Positions 8,356 to 17,043 of a stretch of DNA of 64,000 nucleotides are shown in pieces (the first letter of the stretch is position 1; each line of letters opens with the position of its first letter). The stretch spans positions 1-64,000 of the forward strand of contig PERU01000005.1 in assembly GCA_002928965.1 (NCBI GenBank), in the 5' to 3' direction. The notes beneath the pieces are model-generated. The model was not told the DNA's origin. It searched no databases and worked only from the letters and a program-made list of their open reading frames with translations. This DNA is from Methylomonas sp. GTDB taxonomy: Bacteria > Pseudomonadota > Gammaproteobacteria > Methylococcales > Methylomonadaceae. The position numbers and the translations under genes are program-made.

Positions 8356-9603
8356 TTAAATCTGCCACTGGAAGCCAACCATCATCTGGCTGACGCTTTC
8401 GCCGGTAGCGTTAGATCTGTAATTCAGGCCTTTCGACAACAAATCGCCGTATTGGTAACTGACGTTGATTTTGGCATTGTGGCCGTCGATGACGTAATTG
8501 AGGCCGGCTTCGTAGACTTCGCGGGTCGAACTGGTTTCCGGTTCGACGTTGACGTACCGCAGATAGGGTTGGAACTGGCCGATGCCAACTTTTTGTGGGA
8601 ATAAATACATGCCGCTGACGTCATAGGCGTTGCCTTCGAACATGTCGAACATCGTCAGCCCTCCGGGTCCACCAGCGTCACGAGTGGCTTGGCTAAAGCC
8701 TTTGGAAATACCGTAGTTTTTGTATTCACCGTTCAGGGTTACGACCCCGCCATTGGATAAAACCTTTTCCATCAAGACATCCACTGTGGTACCGCGAAAA
8801 TTACCGGCATCAAGCTGAGTACCTGCACCGTCTTCCTGATATTGATTTGTTACGCCGACGGTCAGAATGTCGCCGCCTGTGCCGTAATAACTGCCGGAGG
8901 TGTAATAACCCGGATTTTTTTCAACTTCCCAAAAGTTGTAGGCAAAGCGTTGCGCATACAGAATGTTGCTATCGGAATTGGCGCCACCGCGCAGACCACG
9001 GAAGAAACCCAACGCATATTGAAAACGACCATTGAAGGCTGCGCCCCAAAATGTTGCACCGTCATCACGACCAAAGGATCCCGCCGAGGTGCCATCGTCT
9101 CTGATCACCAGATTGTAATCAGCCGGCGAAAACGGCGTGCCGGCGGAGAAAATGTTGTACACCGGGCTGAAAAACGGGCCGTTCATTTCCCGACGCTCTG
9201 CTGGCACCAACATTCGGCCTATCCATAAATTGTAGAGTGGATCGACCTCGATTTTGCCAATAGCATCCAGCACCCGCACCTCGCCACCATTGCTGCAGGT
9301 TTGACAGTCGGTGTTGAATTCCACCTTCAGGTATTTGTGAATCTGACCATTGAGATATAGACGGATGTTGTCAAGCGCAAAATCATTGCTCCATTTATCG
9401 CCATCACCACCTGCAGCGCTATCCTGGGCACGGAAACTGGTACGTAAACCGGCACCAATGCTGACCCATTTGGTGTCATCGATTTTAAATGTCGCTCCGG
9501 CTTGCGCCTCAGACACATAGCCAACCATCAACGCACTCAAGGCCGTGCCTACCAATAGCCGACCCGGCCGGCTAACTCCTGTTTGTTGCTTGAAACTACT
9601 CAT
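8356..9603 (-). CDS. Outer-membrane porin of the urea operon
   Basis: A 415-aa outer-membrane beta-barrel protein, first gene of the urea operon. The start at 9603 is chosen because GGGG lies 7 bases upstream. A signal peptide ends at about AQAG (residue 36). The rest alternates short polar and aromatic strands and ends in an outer-membrane C-terminal signature (MMVGFQWQI, a final hydrophobic strand). Sequence style fits the OprP/OprO-like or selenite-type porin group. Co-transcription with urtABCDE suggests it lets urea or short amides cross the outer membrane, but substrate is inference. Confidence 0.8.
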   Translation of the reverse strand: MSSFKQQTGVSRPGRLLVGTALSALMVGYVSEAQAGATFKIDDTKWVSIGAGLRTSFRAQDSAAGGDGDKWSNDFALDNIRLYLNGQIHKYLKVEFNTDCQTCSNGGEVRVLDAIGKIEVDPLYNLWIGRMLVPAERREMNGPFFSPVYNIFSAGTPFSPADYNLVIRDDGTSAGSFGRDDGATFWGAAFNGRFQYALGFFRGLRGGANSDSNILYAQRFAYNFWEVEKNPGYYTSGSYYGTGGDILTVGVTNQYQEDGAGTQLDAGNFRGTTVDVLMEKVLSNGGVVTLNGEYKNYGISKGFSQATRDAGGPGGLTMFDMFEGNAYDVSGMYLFPQKVGIGQFQPYLRYVNVEPETSSTREVYEAGLNYVIDGHNAKINVSYQYGDLLSKGLNYRSNATGESVSQMMVGFQWQI

Positions 9604-9710
9604 CTGCATTCCCCTATTCCGATCAAAACCTGTCAAGGCAGCTTGACCTTGGCGTTTAAAAAACTTCGGGGAGATTTTTGAATTTTATGGACACGCTGCA
9701 CAATCGGGCG

Positions 9711-9728
9711 AATGACTGATCAGTCATT
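9711..9728. promoter_or_regulatory. Perfect 18-bp palindrome in the porin/exported-protein divergent promoter
   Basis: AATGACTGATCAGTCATT reads identically on both strands. It lies between the divergent starts at 9603 and 9786, the usual place for a dimeric repressor or activator site. A related TGACTG-N2-CAGTCA is at 17369-17382. Confidence 0.55.
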
Positions 9729-9785
9729 TGACGTATGGCCTCAATTGAGCGGTTTCCGTAGAGTGAAGCTCAAATTCGGAGAACC

Positions 9786-10532
9786 ATGATCATGACAATA
9801 TCATTGAAATGTAATGCCATTGCCTGGGGGATGCTGCTGACGATCTGTTGTATTCAACCGGCTAAAGCGGAAACACCAAATAACCAGCCAAAGCAGCTCA
9901 CTGCTATTGAACTGGTAATCGCTGACGATCACCTGCAGCAGTTTGGCACGGCTATATCGGCTGCCAGCATCGGTGAAAAAGTCAGCGCCAATTTGACTGA
10001 GTGGGAGTTTCCAGTCCAAGCTACCGGACCTTACAGCCATCAACTCAAAGCCAGACTGGGCTTGATCAGCCGTCAGAAAACCCCGGTGGGTTTCTCGTTC
10101 TCCAGCGGCAACTCCGACCCGCGTGCCGGCGATTTTCAAAAAGCCAATGTATTGCCTGTCACGTGCACACTCAGCGATGCCGAACATCACATCGTGTTAA
10201 TCGAGCGCGAATCGACCTTTAGCGCTCATGCTTTCGATAACGACAAATTGCCGGATCAAATCAGCAAAAAACTGATCGATCAGATCAGTACAGCCTGTCT
10301 GGATGTATTGGAAAGCGCACCGCAACCCAAAACCGCAGGCAGGGTCAAAACCGAATTGTTTAAACCAAAATGGATGCCGGATGTCCGGGTAGAAGTGCGG
10401 GAAATTCCGGCAACTGTTGATGGCAAGGGTGCTGCCCAACCAGCGGCGATTGGCGATGAACCGAAGAAGGAAGTTATTATTCACAATCAAGGCACGCCGG
10501 TGATTTTTAAGTTTGGGTTTGAGCGGTTGTAA
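9786..10532 (+). CDS. Exported protein of unknown function, divergent from the urea operon
   Basis: A 248-aa protein with a clear Sec signal peptide (hydrophobic core about residues 9-25, cleavage near PAKAE). GGAG lies 6 bases before the first ATG; a second ATG two codons later is also possible. The mature protein is soluble, polar, with no repeats, and ends in a strand-rich segment (EVIIHNQGTPVIFKFGFERL). I do not recognise the family. Position opposite the porin across a shared palindrome suggests common control with urea uptake. Confidence 0.7.
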   Translation: MIMTISLKCNAIAWGMLLTICCIQPAKAETPNNQPKQLTAIELVIADDHLQQFGTAISAASIGEKVSANLTEWEFPVQATGPYSHQLKARLGLISRQKTPVGFSFSSGNSDPRAGDFQKANVLPVTCTLSDAEHHIVLIERESTFSAHAFDNDKLPDQISKKLIDQISTACLDVLESAPQPKTAGRVKTELFKPKWMPDVRVEVREIPATVDGKGAAQPAAIGDEPKKEVIIHNQGTPVIFKFGFERL

Positions 10533-10635
10533 TGTTTTGCTTGCTGCTATTTTGACCATATTTGATTTTTACATTTGATTGATGATCGATTTGTTCCTTC
10601 TCCCTGAGGGAGAAGGCTAATGAGGGGGATAAGGT

Positions 10636-10875
10636 GTCGCTATCGCGACGGATTTTGTTACAGTCGGGTCTCGGCCCGACAGCCGAGTGACTTTTCTTTG
10701 TTTGGCCAAAGAAAAGTCACCAAAAGAAAAGCCACCCGGATTCCGCCTTAATCCTGCGCTTCTCGCTTTTGCCGAGGGTTTTCGAAGGACCATCCTTGGT
10801 CCTACGAAAACGAGCGGCTTACTGCCGCTCCCCTTTGGGCCTATTTCGCCAAAAGCTGCGATGCTCGGGGCGGTA
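10636..10875 (-). repeat. Structured repeat R1, copy c
   Basis: Reverse-orientation copy. H5 10636-10649 (GTCGC/GCGAC). H4 is GTCGGG/CCCGAC near 10663-10680. H3 is a TGACTTTTCTTTG/CAAAGAAAAGTCA stem near 10687-10720. H2 has AGGACCA/TGGTCCT arms near 10783-10803. H1 is GAGCGGC/GCCGCTC near 10812-10832. The sequence is the most diverged of the four copies but every stem survives. Confidence 0.75.
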
Positions 10876-10945
10876 TAACGGGAGTAACCCCGTGGCGGGA
10901 TTGATGGTGATTGGATGATTTTAAAAGCTAGGTTTGTAATTGTGT

Positions 10946-11009
10946 TGTAGGATGCTGCCGACGTAAGGAGGCGCATCGTTCGCGACCGATGCGCTTCACT
11001 CCGTTCAGC
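10946..11009 (-). repeat. Dispersed repeat R2, copy 2
   Basis: Inverted copy of 67-130, lying about 70 bp beyond the P1 end of R1 copy c, the same spacing as at the left edge of the window. Confidence 0.7.
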
Positions 11010-11046
11010 AAAACCTACAGGACTCACATCACCATAAGGAGACAAG

Positions 11047-12255
11047 ATGACGCTAAACCTTAGCTACAAAAGTATCGCCTGGTTTGTATTAATAATGACA
11101 GCCTTGGGTGTTGTTGTTGGACTCGCCGGACCGCGCATTGGCCACTTAATTACCGGATCATTGGCATTAATAGCGAGTGTGGCTTTTCGGATTAATGCTT
11201 TAAAAGAAGCAAGCCGAGAGCGAGAAGAACAAGAAAAACAGATTCGGAAAGCGGAATCTCAACAAGAATTCACTGAGCGCATCCATCTTCAGGCTCAAGA
11301 AAAAACCCAGATGGTTGAACTCCGGCCAAATCAAAATCGCCTGCATATCCGTGAAACAAGCGATGGTTTCTCGGAAGTGGATTGGCGAGATCAGCTTGAG
11401 GAAGTTAAGACAGCATGGGAAGCAGGTGACTTTGAGTTTGCTAGAACTTGGTTGCAAAAACTTGCTTACAGATTGTCAACTGAACAAGCGCCTCAATCAG
11501 TACACGATGAGTTCAAAGCGTTAATGACAGCCTTTACTCGCGAAGATCCCCTTTATGCTGACGTGATGAAATCAGTGTTACCGGTAATTGCAGAGAATCC
11601 CTACGTCATCCAAAGCGAATTATCCAAACAGTTCCCAGAGTTTGATCCGGAACAGTTCCGCTACGCGATGTATTATGCCGAGCAGATTGGCGATGTGTTA
11701 AGAACTAAAAAAGGTCGCAGTTCTGCACTGTCTATACCAGAGCCCAAAGCTGAGAAGACGAAACAAACTCAAAAAAGCTTTGAATTATTGATGGCGTTTA
11801 TTGCCGCCACGCTTAATAAAATGCCAGATGAATGGGGTAAGGCTCGTGAATTGTCGGGAATGGATGCAATCAATGTGCTATGGCCGCTCAATGATATTTT
11901 TAGGCCGCATATGCCTGAAATCGTTGCGTTGCCGTATGACAAAACGCTGGAAACCGAAGCGGACTTAGCTATTGAGGCATTTATCGGCGGAGAAGGCGAG
12001 TCAGCTTGGGAAAGGCTTTCATTGGGTGTTTGGAGGGTGTTAGTCGAGCGGCACACTCAAGCACTAGTTGTTGCCAGGACAAATGAAGCTGCTGGAAACT
12101 CGGTTATGACAATACCGGAGGATTTACCTGAACACGCATGGTTATGCGCGACGATGCTGTATTTAATGTATCAAATGGAGCTCCCTTATCCGGTGAAACC
12201 ATTATCTCTAACCGGATTTCCAGCGGTTGGAGTCCCTGCACCGCTCGCAATTTAA
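11047..12255 (+). CDS. Membrane-anchored protein of unknown function
   Basis: A 402-aa protein with two N-terminal membrane helices (about residues 9-26 and 32-47), a charged coiled-coil-like stretch (about 50-90, rich in E, K, R and Q) and a soluble helical C-terminal domain. GGAG lies 8 bases before the ATG. I see no catalytic motif. The helical region with regularly spaced tryptophans and acidic residues does not match a family I can name. The base composition looks more AT-rich than the kinase gene after it. It stands alone between two repeat-filled gaps, which may mean recent arrival. Confidence 0.65.
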   Translation: MTLNLSYKSIAWFVLIMTALGVVVGLAGPRIGHLITGSLALIASVAFRINALKEASREREEQEKQIRKAESQQEFTERIHLQAQEKTQMVELRPNQNRLHIRETSDGFSEVDWRDQLEEVKTAWEAGDFEFARTWLQKLAYRLSTEQAPQSVHDEFKALMTAFTREDPLYADVMKSVLPVIAENPYVIQSELSKQFPEFDPEQFRYAMYYAEQIGDVLRTKKGRSSALSIPEPKAEKTKQTQKSFELLMAFIAATLNKMPDEWGKARELSGMDAINVLWPLNDIFRPHMPEIVALPYDKTLETEADLAIEAFIGGEGESAWERLSLGVWRVLVERHTQALVVARTNEAAGNSVMTIPEDLPEHAWLCATMLYLMYQMELPYPVKPLSLTGFPAVGVPAPLAI

Positions 12256-12283
12256 CGACACAACAACACAAAAAGCAGCCCGC

Positions 12284-12438
12284 GTAGGTCCGATTAGCGT
12301 AGCGTAACCGGACGAATGGAATATTTAAATTAATTAAAATTTGTAAATTATCGGAAGAGAAATAATTTTTGGTAAGTATTTGTAAATTAATTGAAATGCT
12401 AAACATCCGTCCGATTACGCTGCGCTAATCGGACCTAC
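12284..12438. mobile_element. MITE-like element with 33-bp terminal inverted repeats
   Basis: Arms 12284-12316 and 12406-12438 are reverse complements with about three mismatches and begin GTAGGTCCGATTAGCG. The interior is about 90 bp of very AT-rich DNA with no coding capacity. This fits a non-autonomous transposable element, or a repeat able to fold into one long hairpin. Confidence 0.75.
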
Positions 12439-12490
12439 CGAAATTCATTTTTTCGATTTTAAATCCGGGATGGTTTTAGTCCCCTGATGC

Positions 12491-12730
12491 CGCGCCGAGC
12501 ACCGGAGGGTTTGGACGGAATTGCCCGCAGGGGCGATGCAGGGATGCATCGCGTTTTTCGCAAGGGCTTGGATGCCCTTTCGAAAAACCCCGTTCAAACC
12601 TGAGGAGCGCAGGAAAAAAGCGGCATGGGGTGGCCTTTTCTTTGGCTACTTTCTTTTGGCGAAGCAAAAGAAAGTAGCTCGGTCGTCGGTCCGAGAACCG
12701 ACATCTAAAATAACCCGTCGCAATAGCGAC
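12491..12730 (+). repeat. Structured repeat R1, copy d
   Basis: H1 12534-12551 (CGATGCA/TGCATCG around GGGA), H2 12554-12587, H3 12645-12678 (GCTACTTTCTTTTG/CAAAAGAAAGTAGC), H4 12685-12702 (GTCGGT/ACCGAC), H5 12717-12730 (GTCGC/GCGAC). It ends six bases before the start codon of the permease-kinase and shares the tail GCGACACAACT with the copy ahead of urtC. Confidence 0.8.
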
Positions 12731-12736
12731 ACAACT

Positions 12737-15700
12737 ATGAAACCCATTCACCAAAACATCACCAAAATCCGCCGAGACTACAACGCCCTGGTCGCCAATG
12801 AAACCCTGGAAGACTACGCGCTCCGCTATGCGCCGCGTAGCTTCCGCAAGTGGACGGAGTTTGAAGTCGCCAACACGGCGTTCGGCTCGACCTCTTTCCT
12901 GGTACTGGAAGCCATCGGCGGATTTTTGTCGATCAATTACGGTTTCACCAATGCGTTTTGGGCGATTTTGATCGTCGGTATCGTCATTTTCATCACTTCG
13001 CTACCGATCAGCTATTATGCCGCCCGCTTTCATATCGACATCGATTTACTGACCCGTGCCGCCGGGTTTGGTTATATCGGCTCGACGGTGACCTCGCTGA
13101 TCTATGCCTCGTTTACATTTACGCTGTTTGCTTTGGAAGCCTCGATCATGTCGTTGGCGCTGGAGCTGTATTTTCAGATTCCGTTGGCATACGCCCACGT
13201 AATCAGCGCCTTGCTGGTGATTCCGTTGGTGACCTTTGGTATCACCACCATCAGCCGTATGCAGTTATGGACACAACCGCTTTGGCTGGGCTTATTGATT
13301 GCGCCTTACATCGCGGTTGCCAATGCCGAACCGGAAGCACTGATGACCGTCAGCAGTTATTTCTGGATTGCCGGTACTGGACAAGGGTTTGATTGGCTAC
13401 TGTTCGGCAGTGCCACCACGGTGGCGTTTTCGATGGTGGCGCAGATTGGTGAGCAAGTGGATTTTCTGCGCTTCTTGCCGGACAAAACCGCCGAAAACAA
13501 ACGCCGCTGGTGGGCAGCCATGCTGACGGCGGGCCCCGGCTGGATTGTGTTTGGGGTGATTCGCCAACTTGGCGGCGCTTTACTGGCGCATCTAGCCATT
13601 CGGCATGGCATCGAACCTGCGCATGCCCATGAACCCACCCAAATGTATCTGGTGGCGTACAACGAGCTATTGGACAACCCCCAATTAGCGCTGGCCGCAA
13701 CCACTTTGTTCGTGGTGCTCAGCCAGATCAAGATCAACGTCACCAATGCCTATGCCGGTTCGCTGGCCTGGTCGAATTTCTTTTCACGGCTGACCCACAG
13801 CCATCCGGGGCGAGTGGTGTGGCTGTTTTTCAACGTGATGATTGCCCTGTTGCTGATGGAATTTGGCGTATTCGGCGCACTGGAGAAAGTGTTGGGCCTG
13901 TTCTCCAACATGTCGATCGCCTGGATCAGTGCGGTAGCGGCAGAATTGATGATCAATAAACCCTTGGGACTTAGCCCCAAGGAAATCGAGTTCAAACGCG
14001 CTTATCTGTCGGATTTGAACCCGGTCGGCATGATCGCCACTTTCGTTGCCTCGGTAATGTCGATTTTGGCGTATGTGGGTTTGTTTGGCGATTATGCCAA
14101 AGCGTTTTCGGCTTTCATCGCTTTGGGGCTGTCTTTTATGTTGGTACCTTTGATTGCCTGGCTTAGTGGCGGCAAACACTATCTGGCGCGTGACAGGGAA
14201 AAACATAATCACAGCAGCAAGGCAGTCTGCTCGATCTGCGAAAACGAGTTTGAACACGAAGACATTGCCTATTGCCCGGCCTACGCCGGCAGCATTTGTT
14301 CGCTGTGCTGCACGCTGGATGCACGCTGCCTGGATGCCTGCAAGGTCGGATTTCGGTTTGACGATTATCTGGAGCGATTGGCGAAACGCTTGTTACCGGA
14401 ATTTATCAGCGTCAACGCCCGGCTGCGATTGTTGCGATTTGGGTTGATGTTTGTGTTTTTGGCATTACTGACCGGAATTTTCGTCAGCATTATTTATTAT
14501 CAGGATCTGTTGAGCGTCAAAAACGATTCAGCCGCCTTCGATTTGCTGGTGAATAATTTTCTGAAAATATACGCCTCGCTGTTGGTCTTCATCGGGTTGT
14601 GTACCTGGTGGCTGATTCTGAATGCCGAAAGCCGGCGGGTGGCACACGAGGAAACCGCCAAGCAAACCCAATTGCTATTGCAGGAAATCGAGGAGCATAA
14701 GAAAACCGATCGTAAATTACAGCAAGCCCGCAAACAGGCTGACAACGCCAATCGGGCCAAAAGCCGTTTTCTCAGCAACATGAGCCATGAAATCCGCTCT
14801 CCGTTGAACAGCATTGTCGGCTATGCCCACATTCTGCATCAGGATCCGAGCATCCCCCAGCATCGCCGGCAGGCAGTGGACACACTCAAACGCAGCGGTG
14901 AGCATTTGTGTTCATTGATTGAAGATATTCTGGATATTGCCCGCATTGAGGCTCGCAAGTTTGATTTCAAATATCAGCCTATGCACTTTCCCAGCTTCAT
15001 CGAACATTTGGTGCATTTGTACAAGGCACAAGCCGAAGACAAGGGCTTGAGTTTCACGTGCCAGATCACTACAGCATTGCCGCAACGGGTGCGAGCCGAT
15101 GAGAAACGGGTCGGACAGATTTTGATGAATTTGCTCGGCAATGCCATCAAGTTCACCCGCAGTGGCGGCATTGTGTTCCGTATCGGCTTCAGCAGCGGCG
15201 TGGCCAGCTTTCAGGTGATCGATACCGGCAGCGGTATCGATGCAGAGCAGCAGCAAAACATTTTTCAACCCTTTACCCGTCTGGATAATCCCACCGGTAA
15301 TGCAATTGCCGGTAGCGGGCTGGGGCTAACCATCAGCAAGATACTCACTGAAGTAATGGGCGGCGAACTGGCCCTGCACAGCGAAGTGGGGCTTGGTTCT
15401 ACGTTCAGCGTGCGACTGTTGTTACCCAGTCTTGGCCCCGAAATCGTTAGCGAGCCGCAACTGCCGGTGATTGGCTACCAGGGCCGGCGGCGGCGGATTC
15501 TGGTGGTCGATGATCAACGCGAACACCGCGAATTATTGTTATCTTTACTGGAACCGCTGGGCTTCAATCTCAACGAAGCCGATTCCGGTGAGGAGTGCTT
15601 GCTAAAAGCCGCAGAGCAACAGCCTGATCTGATTTTGCTGGATATTTCCATGACCGGCATCGACGGCATTGAAACCGCATTGCAGTTACGTGAACGTGAA

Positions 15701-16117
15701 CTGAGCATGCCTATCGTTATCCTCAGCGCCAACGCCTATCCCAGTGACCGGATGGCTGCGTTGAATGCCGGCTGTAACGATTTTCTATCCAAACCTATCA
15801 GTGTTGCGGATTTGATGCTTAAATTAAAACTGTATCTGGGTTTGGATTGGCTATATCAACATGACAATCCGCCACCTACCACGGTTACCGCATCGCAGAT
15901 TATCGAAACGCCACCGCCTACCTTGCTGCAAAACAGCATCGATTATGTGCGAATTGGTGATCTGTTGGGCCTAAAGAAAGAACTTTCGCAACTGTGTAAT
16001 GATCAACCACAATACACAGCGTATTGTGACAAACTGATGCAACTCGCCAATCAGTTCCGCATCGGCGAAATCAGACAACTGTTGAACATGAATGGCAAAC
16101 AGGAGGCAAAACCATGA
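12737..16117 (+). CDS. NCS1 permease-histidine kinase-receiver fusion
   Basis: A 1126-aa inner-membrane sensor. Residues about 40-480 are a full purine/cytosine-permease-like (NCS1) transporter with roughly 12 helices. Residues 498-535 hold eight cysteines (C498, C501, C513, C521, C524, C525, C531, C535), a likely metal or redox site. Two more helices follow (about 562-582, 608-628), then a coiled coil, the dimerisation/phosphoacceptor box SNMSHEIRSPLN with H684, and an ATPase with N802, DTGSG at 829 and GSGLGL near 859. A receiver has D969, and about 100 further residues end the protein. CbrA is a known precedent for a transporter-kinase fusion, but with a different transporter family. Position beside urea genes suggests it senses urea or a related amide while binding or carrying it. 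Start: the ATG at 12737 has no clear SD; R1 copy d abuts it. Confidence 0.85.
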   Translation: MKPIHQNITKIRRDYNALVANETLEDYALRYAPRSFRKWTEFEVANTAFGSTSFLVLEAIGGFLSINYGFTNAFWAILIVGIVIFITSLPISYYAARFHIDIDLLTRAAGFGYIGSTVTSLIYASFTFTLFALEASIMSLALELYFQIPLAYAHVISALLVIPLVTFGITTISRMQLWTQPLWLGLLIAPYIAVANAEPEALMTVSSYFWIAGTGQGFDWLLFGSATTVAFSMVAQIGEQVDFLRFLPDKTAENKRRWWAAMLTAGPGWIVFGVIRQLGGALLAHLAIRHGIEPAHAHEPTQMYLVAYNELLDNPQLALAATTLFVVLSQIKINVTNAYAGSLAWSNFFSRLTHSHPGRVVWLFFNVMIALLLMEFGVFGALEKVLGLFSNMSIAWISAVAAELMINKPLGLSPKEIEFKRAYLSDLNPVGMIATFVASVMSILAYVGLFGDYAKAFSAFIALGLSFMLVPLIAWLSGGKHYLARDREKHNHSSKAVCSICENEFEHEDIAYCPAYAGSICSLCCTLDARCLDACKVGFRFDDYLERLAKRLLPEFISVNARLRLLRFGLMFVFLALLTGIFVSIIYYQDLLSVKNDSAAFDLLVNNFLKIYASLLVFIGLCTWWLILNAESRRVAHEETAKQTQLLLQEIEEHKKTDRKLQQARKQADNANRAKSRFLSNMSHEIRSPLNSIVGYAHILHQDPSIPQHRRQAVDTLKRSGEHLCSLIEDILDIARIEARKFDFKYQPMHFPSFIEHLVHLYKAQAEDKGLSFTCQITTALPQRVRADEKRVGQILMNLLGNAIKFTRSGGIVFRIGFSSGVASFQVIDTGSGIDAEQQQNIFQPFTRLDNPTGNAIAGSGLGLTISKILTEVMGGELALHSEVGLGSTFSVRLLLPSLGPEIVSEPQLPVIGYQGRRRRILVVDDQREHRELLLSLLEPLGFNLNEADSGEECLLKAAEQQPDLILLDISMTGIDGIETALQLRERELSMPIVILSANAYPSDRMAALNAGCNDFLSKPISVADLMLKLKLYLGLDWLYQHDNPPPTTVTASQIIETPPPTLLQNSIDYVRIGDLLGLKKELSQLCNDQPQYTAYCDKLMQLANQFRIGEIRQLLNMNGKQEAKP

Positions 16118-17043
16118 TGGATATGTCAGCCGTTAACGGCACGGTGTTGATTGTCGACGACACTCCCGGCAATCTGGCATTGTTATCCGATACCTTGTCG
16201 GAAGCTCATTATCGGGTATTGGTAGCGACTGACGGCCAGTCGGCACTGGAGCAGATTCAGTACATCAAACCCGACATCATTTTATTGGATGTGATGATGC
16301 CCGGCATTGACGGTTTTGAAACCTGTCGGCAATTGAAAGCCGATCCTGCGACCGAAGCGATACCGGTACTGTTTATGACCGGCCTGAGTGAACTGGATCA
16401 TTTACTGCGCGGCTTTGGTGAGGGGGCGTTGGATTACATCGTCAAACCGATCCGCCCGGCTGAAGTACTGGCGCGCATTGAAGTGCATTTATCCCAATCC
16501 CGAATCCTGCGCAGGGCCGAGCGATTATTGGCCGATGGCGAGTTTGCCGCGTTGGCGGTCGATAGTAGCGGCAAAATAATCTGGCTAACACCAACCGCCG
16601 CACAATGGTTGAAAAACGTTAATGCTTCACCAACTTTGGCATCAACCTGCCGGGTCAATGACTTTCTCCCGGACGTCTTGTTAAACTGGTTTCAAACTTG
16701 GCGAGATTATGATGGTCACGCCGGTGGTGAACATCAATTAGCTCCTGGCTTTACTGCCAGTATCAGTGCCTGCGAGCAACCGGGCGAATTCATGCTGCTA
16801 TTGCAACAGGAGGATTCCCCATCTGGCGAAGCATTAACCCCGGAAATGCTCAGGGAAAAGTTGAAACTGACATTTCGGGAAGCCGAAATTTTGATGTGGA
16901 TAGCCCGCGGTAAAACCAACAAAGAAATAGGTATCATTCTGAATAGCAGCCCAAGAACGGTCAACAAACATCTGGAACATGTTTTCGAAAAACTGGGGGT
17001 TTCCACTCGTGCCGCTGCTGTTGCTGTTGCCTTTATGCTTTAA
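16114..17043 (+). CDS. LuxR-type response regulator, partner of the permease-kinase
   Basis: A 309-aa cytoplasmic response regulator. Receiver domain residues 10-125: acidic pair D15/D16, phosphoacceptor D59 in LLDVMMPGIDGFE, conserved lysine in YIVKPIRPAEV. A PAS-like middle segment (about 145-230) follows. A LuxR/FixJ helix-turn-helix is at about 243-305 (LTFREAEILMWIARGKTNKEIGIILNSS...VNKHLEHVFEKLGV). The start overlaps the kinase stop by four bases (ATGA), so the two are made together. Targets unknown; the urea operon and the palindromes at 9711 and 17369 are obvious candidates to test. Confidence 0.88.
   Translation: MMDMSAVNGTVLIVDDTPGNLALLSDTLSEAHYRVLVATDGQSALEQIQYIKPDIILLDVMMPGIDGFETCRQLKADPATEAIPVLFMTGLSELDHLLRGFGEGALDYIVKPIRPAEVLARIEVHLSQSRILRRAERLLADGEFAALAVDSSGKIIWLTPTAAQWLKNVNASPTLASTCRVNDFLPDVLLNWFQTWRDYDGHAGGEHQLAPGFTASISACEQPGEFMLLLQQEDSPSGEALTPEMLREKLKLTFREAEILMWIARGKTNKEIGIILNSSPRTVNKHLEHVFEKLGVSTRAAAVAVAFML

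Larger units (their letters stand above)
10533..11046. other. Repeat-filled gap
   Basis: No gene is visible. The gap contains a GAGGGAGAAGG-type short repeat near 10598-10630 (similar to the core of the 53346-53482 element), R1 copy c (10636-10875) and R2 copy 2 (10946-11009). Confidence 0.65.
12256..12736. other. Repeat-filled gap before the permease-kinase gene
   Basis: Contains a 155-bp MITE-like element (12284-12438) and R1 copy d (12491-12730). An open frame runs through R1 into the kinase gene but its first 72 codons are repeat sequence and are not taken as coding. Confidence 0.7.

Noticed and set aside
8235-8378. Longer urtA N-terminus
   Set aside because: The ATG at 8234 has a good ribosome-binding site and a standard signal peptide directly after it; the extension overlaps the porin gene.
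12521-12736. 72 extra N-terminal codons for the permease-kinase
   Set aside because: These codons are R1 sequence. The ATG at 12737 begins the normal permease N-terminus, although it lacks a clear ribosome-binding site.
15050-15065. Possible parS in the kinase gene (TTTCACGTGCC)
   Set aside because: Only half of the consensus matches; the right half is lost.
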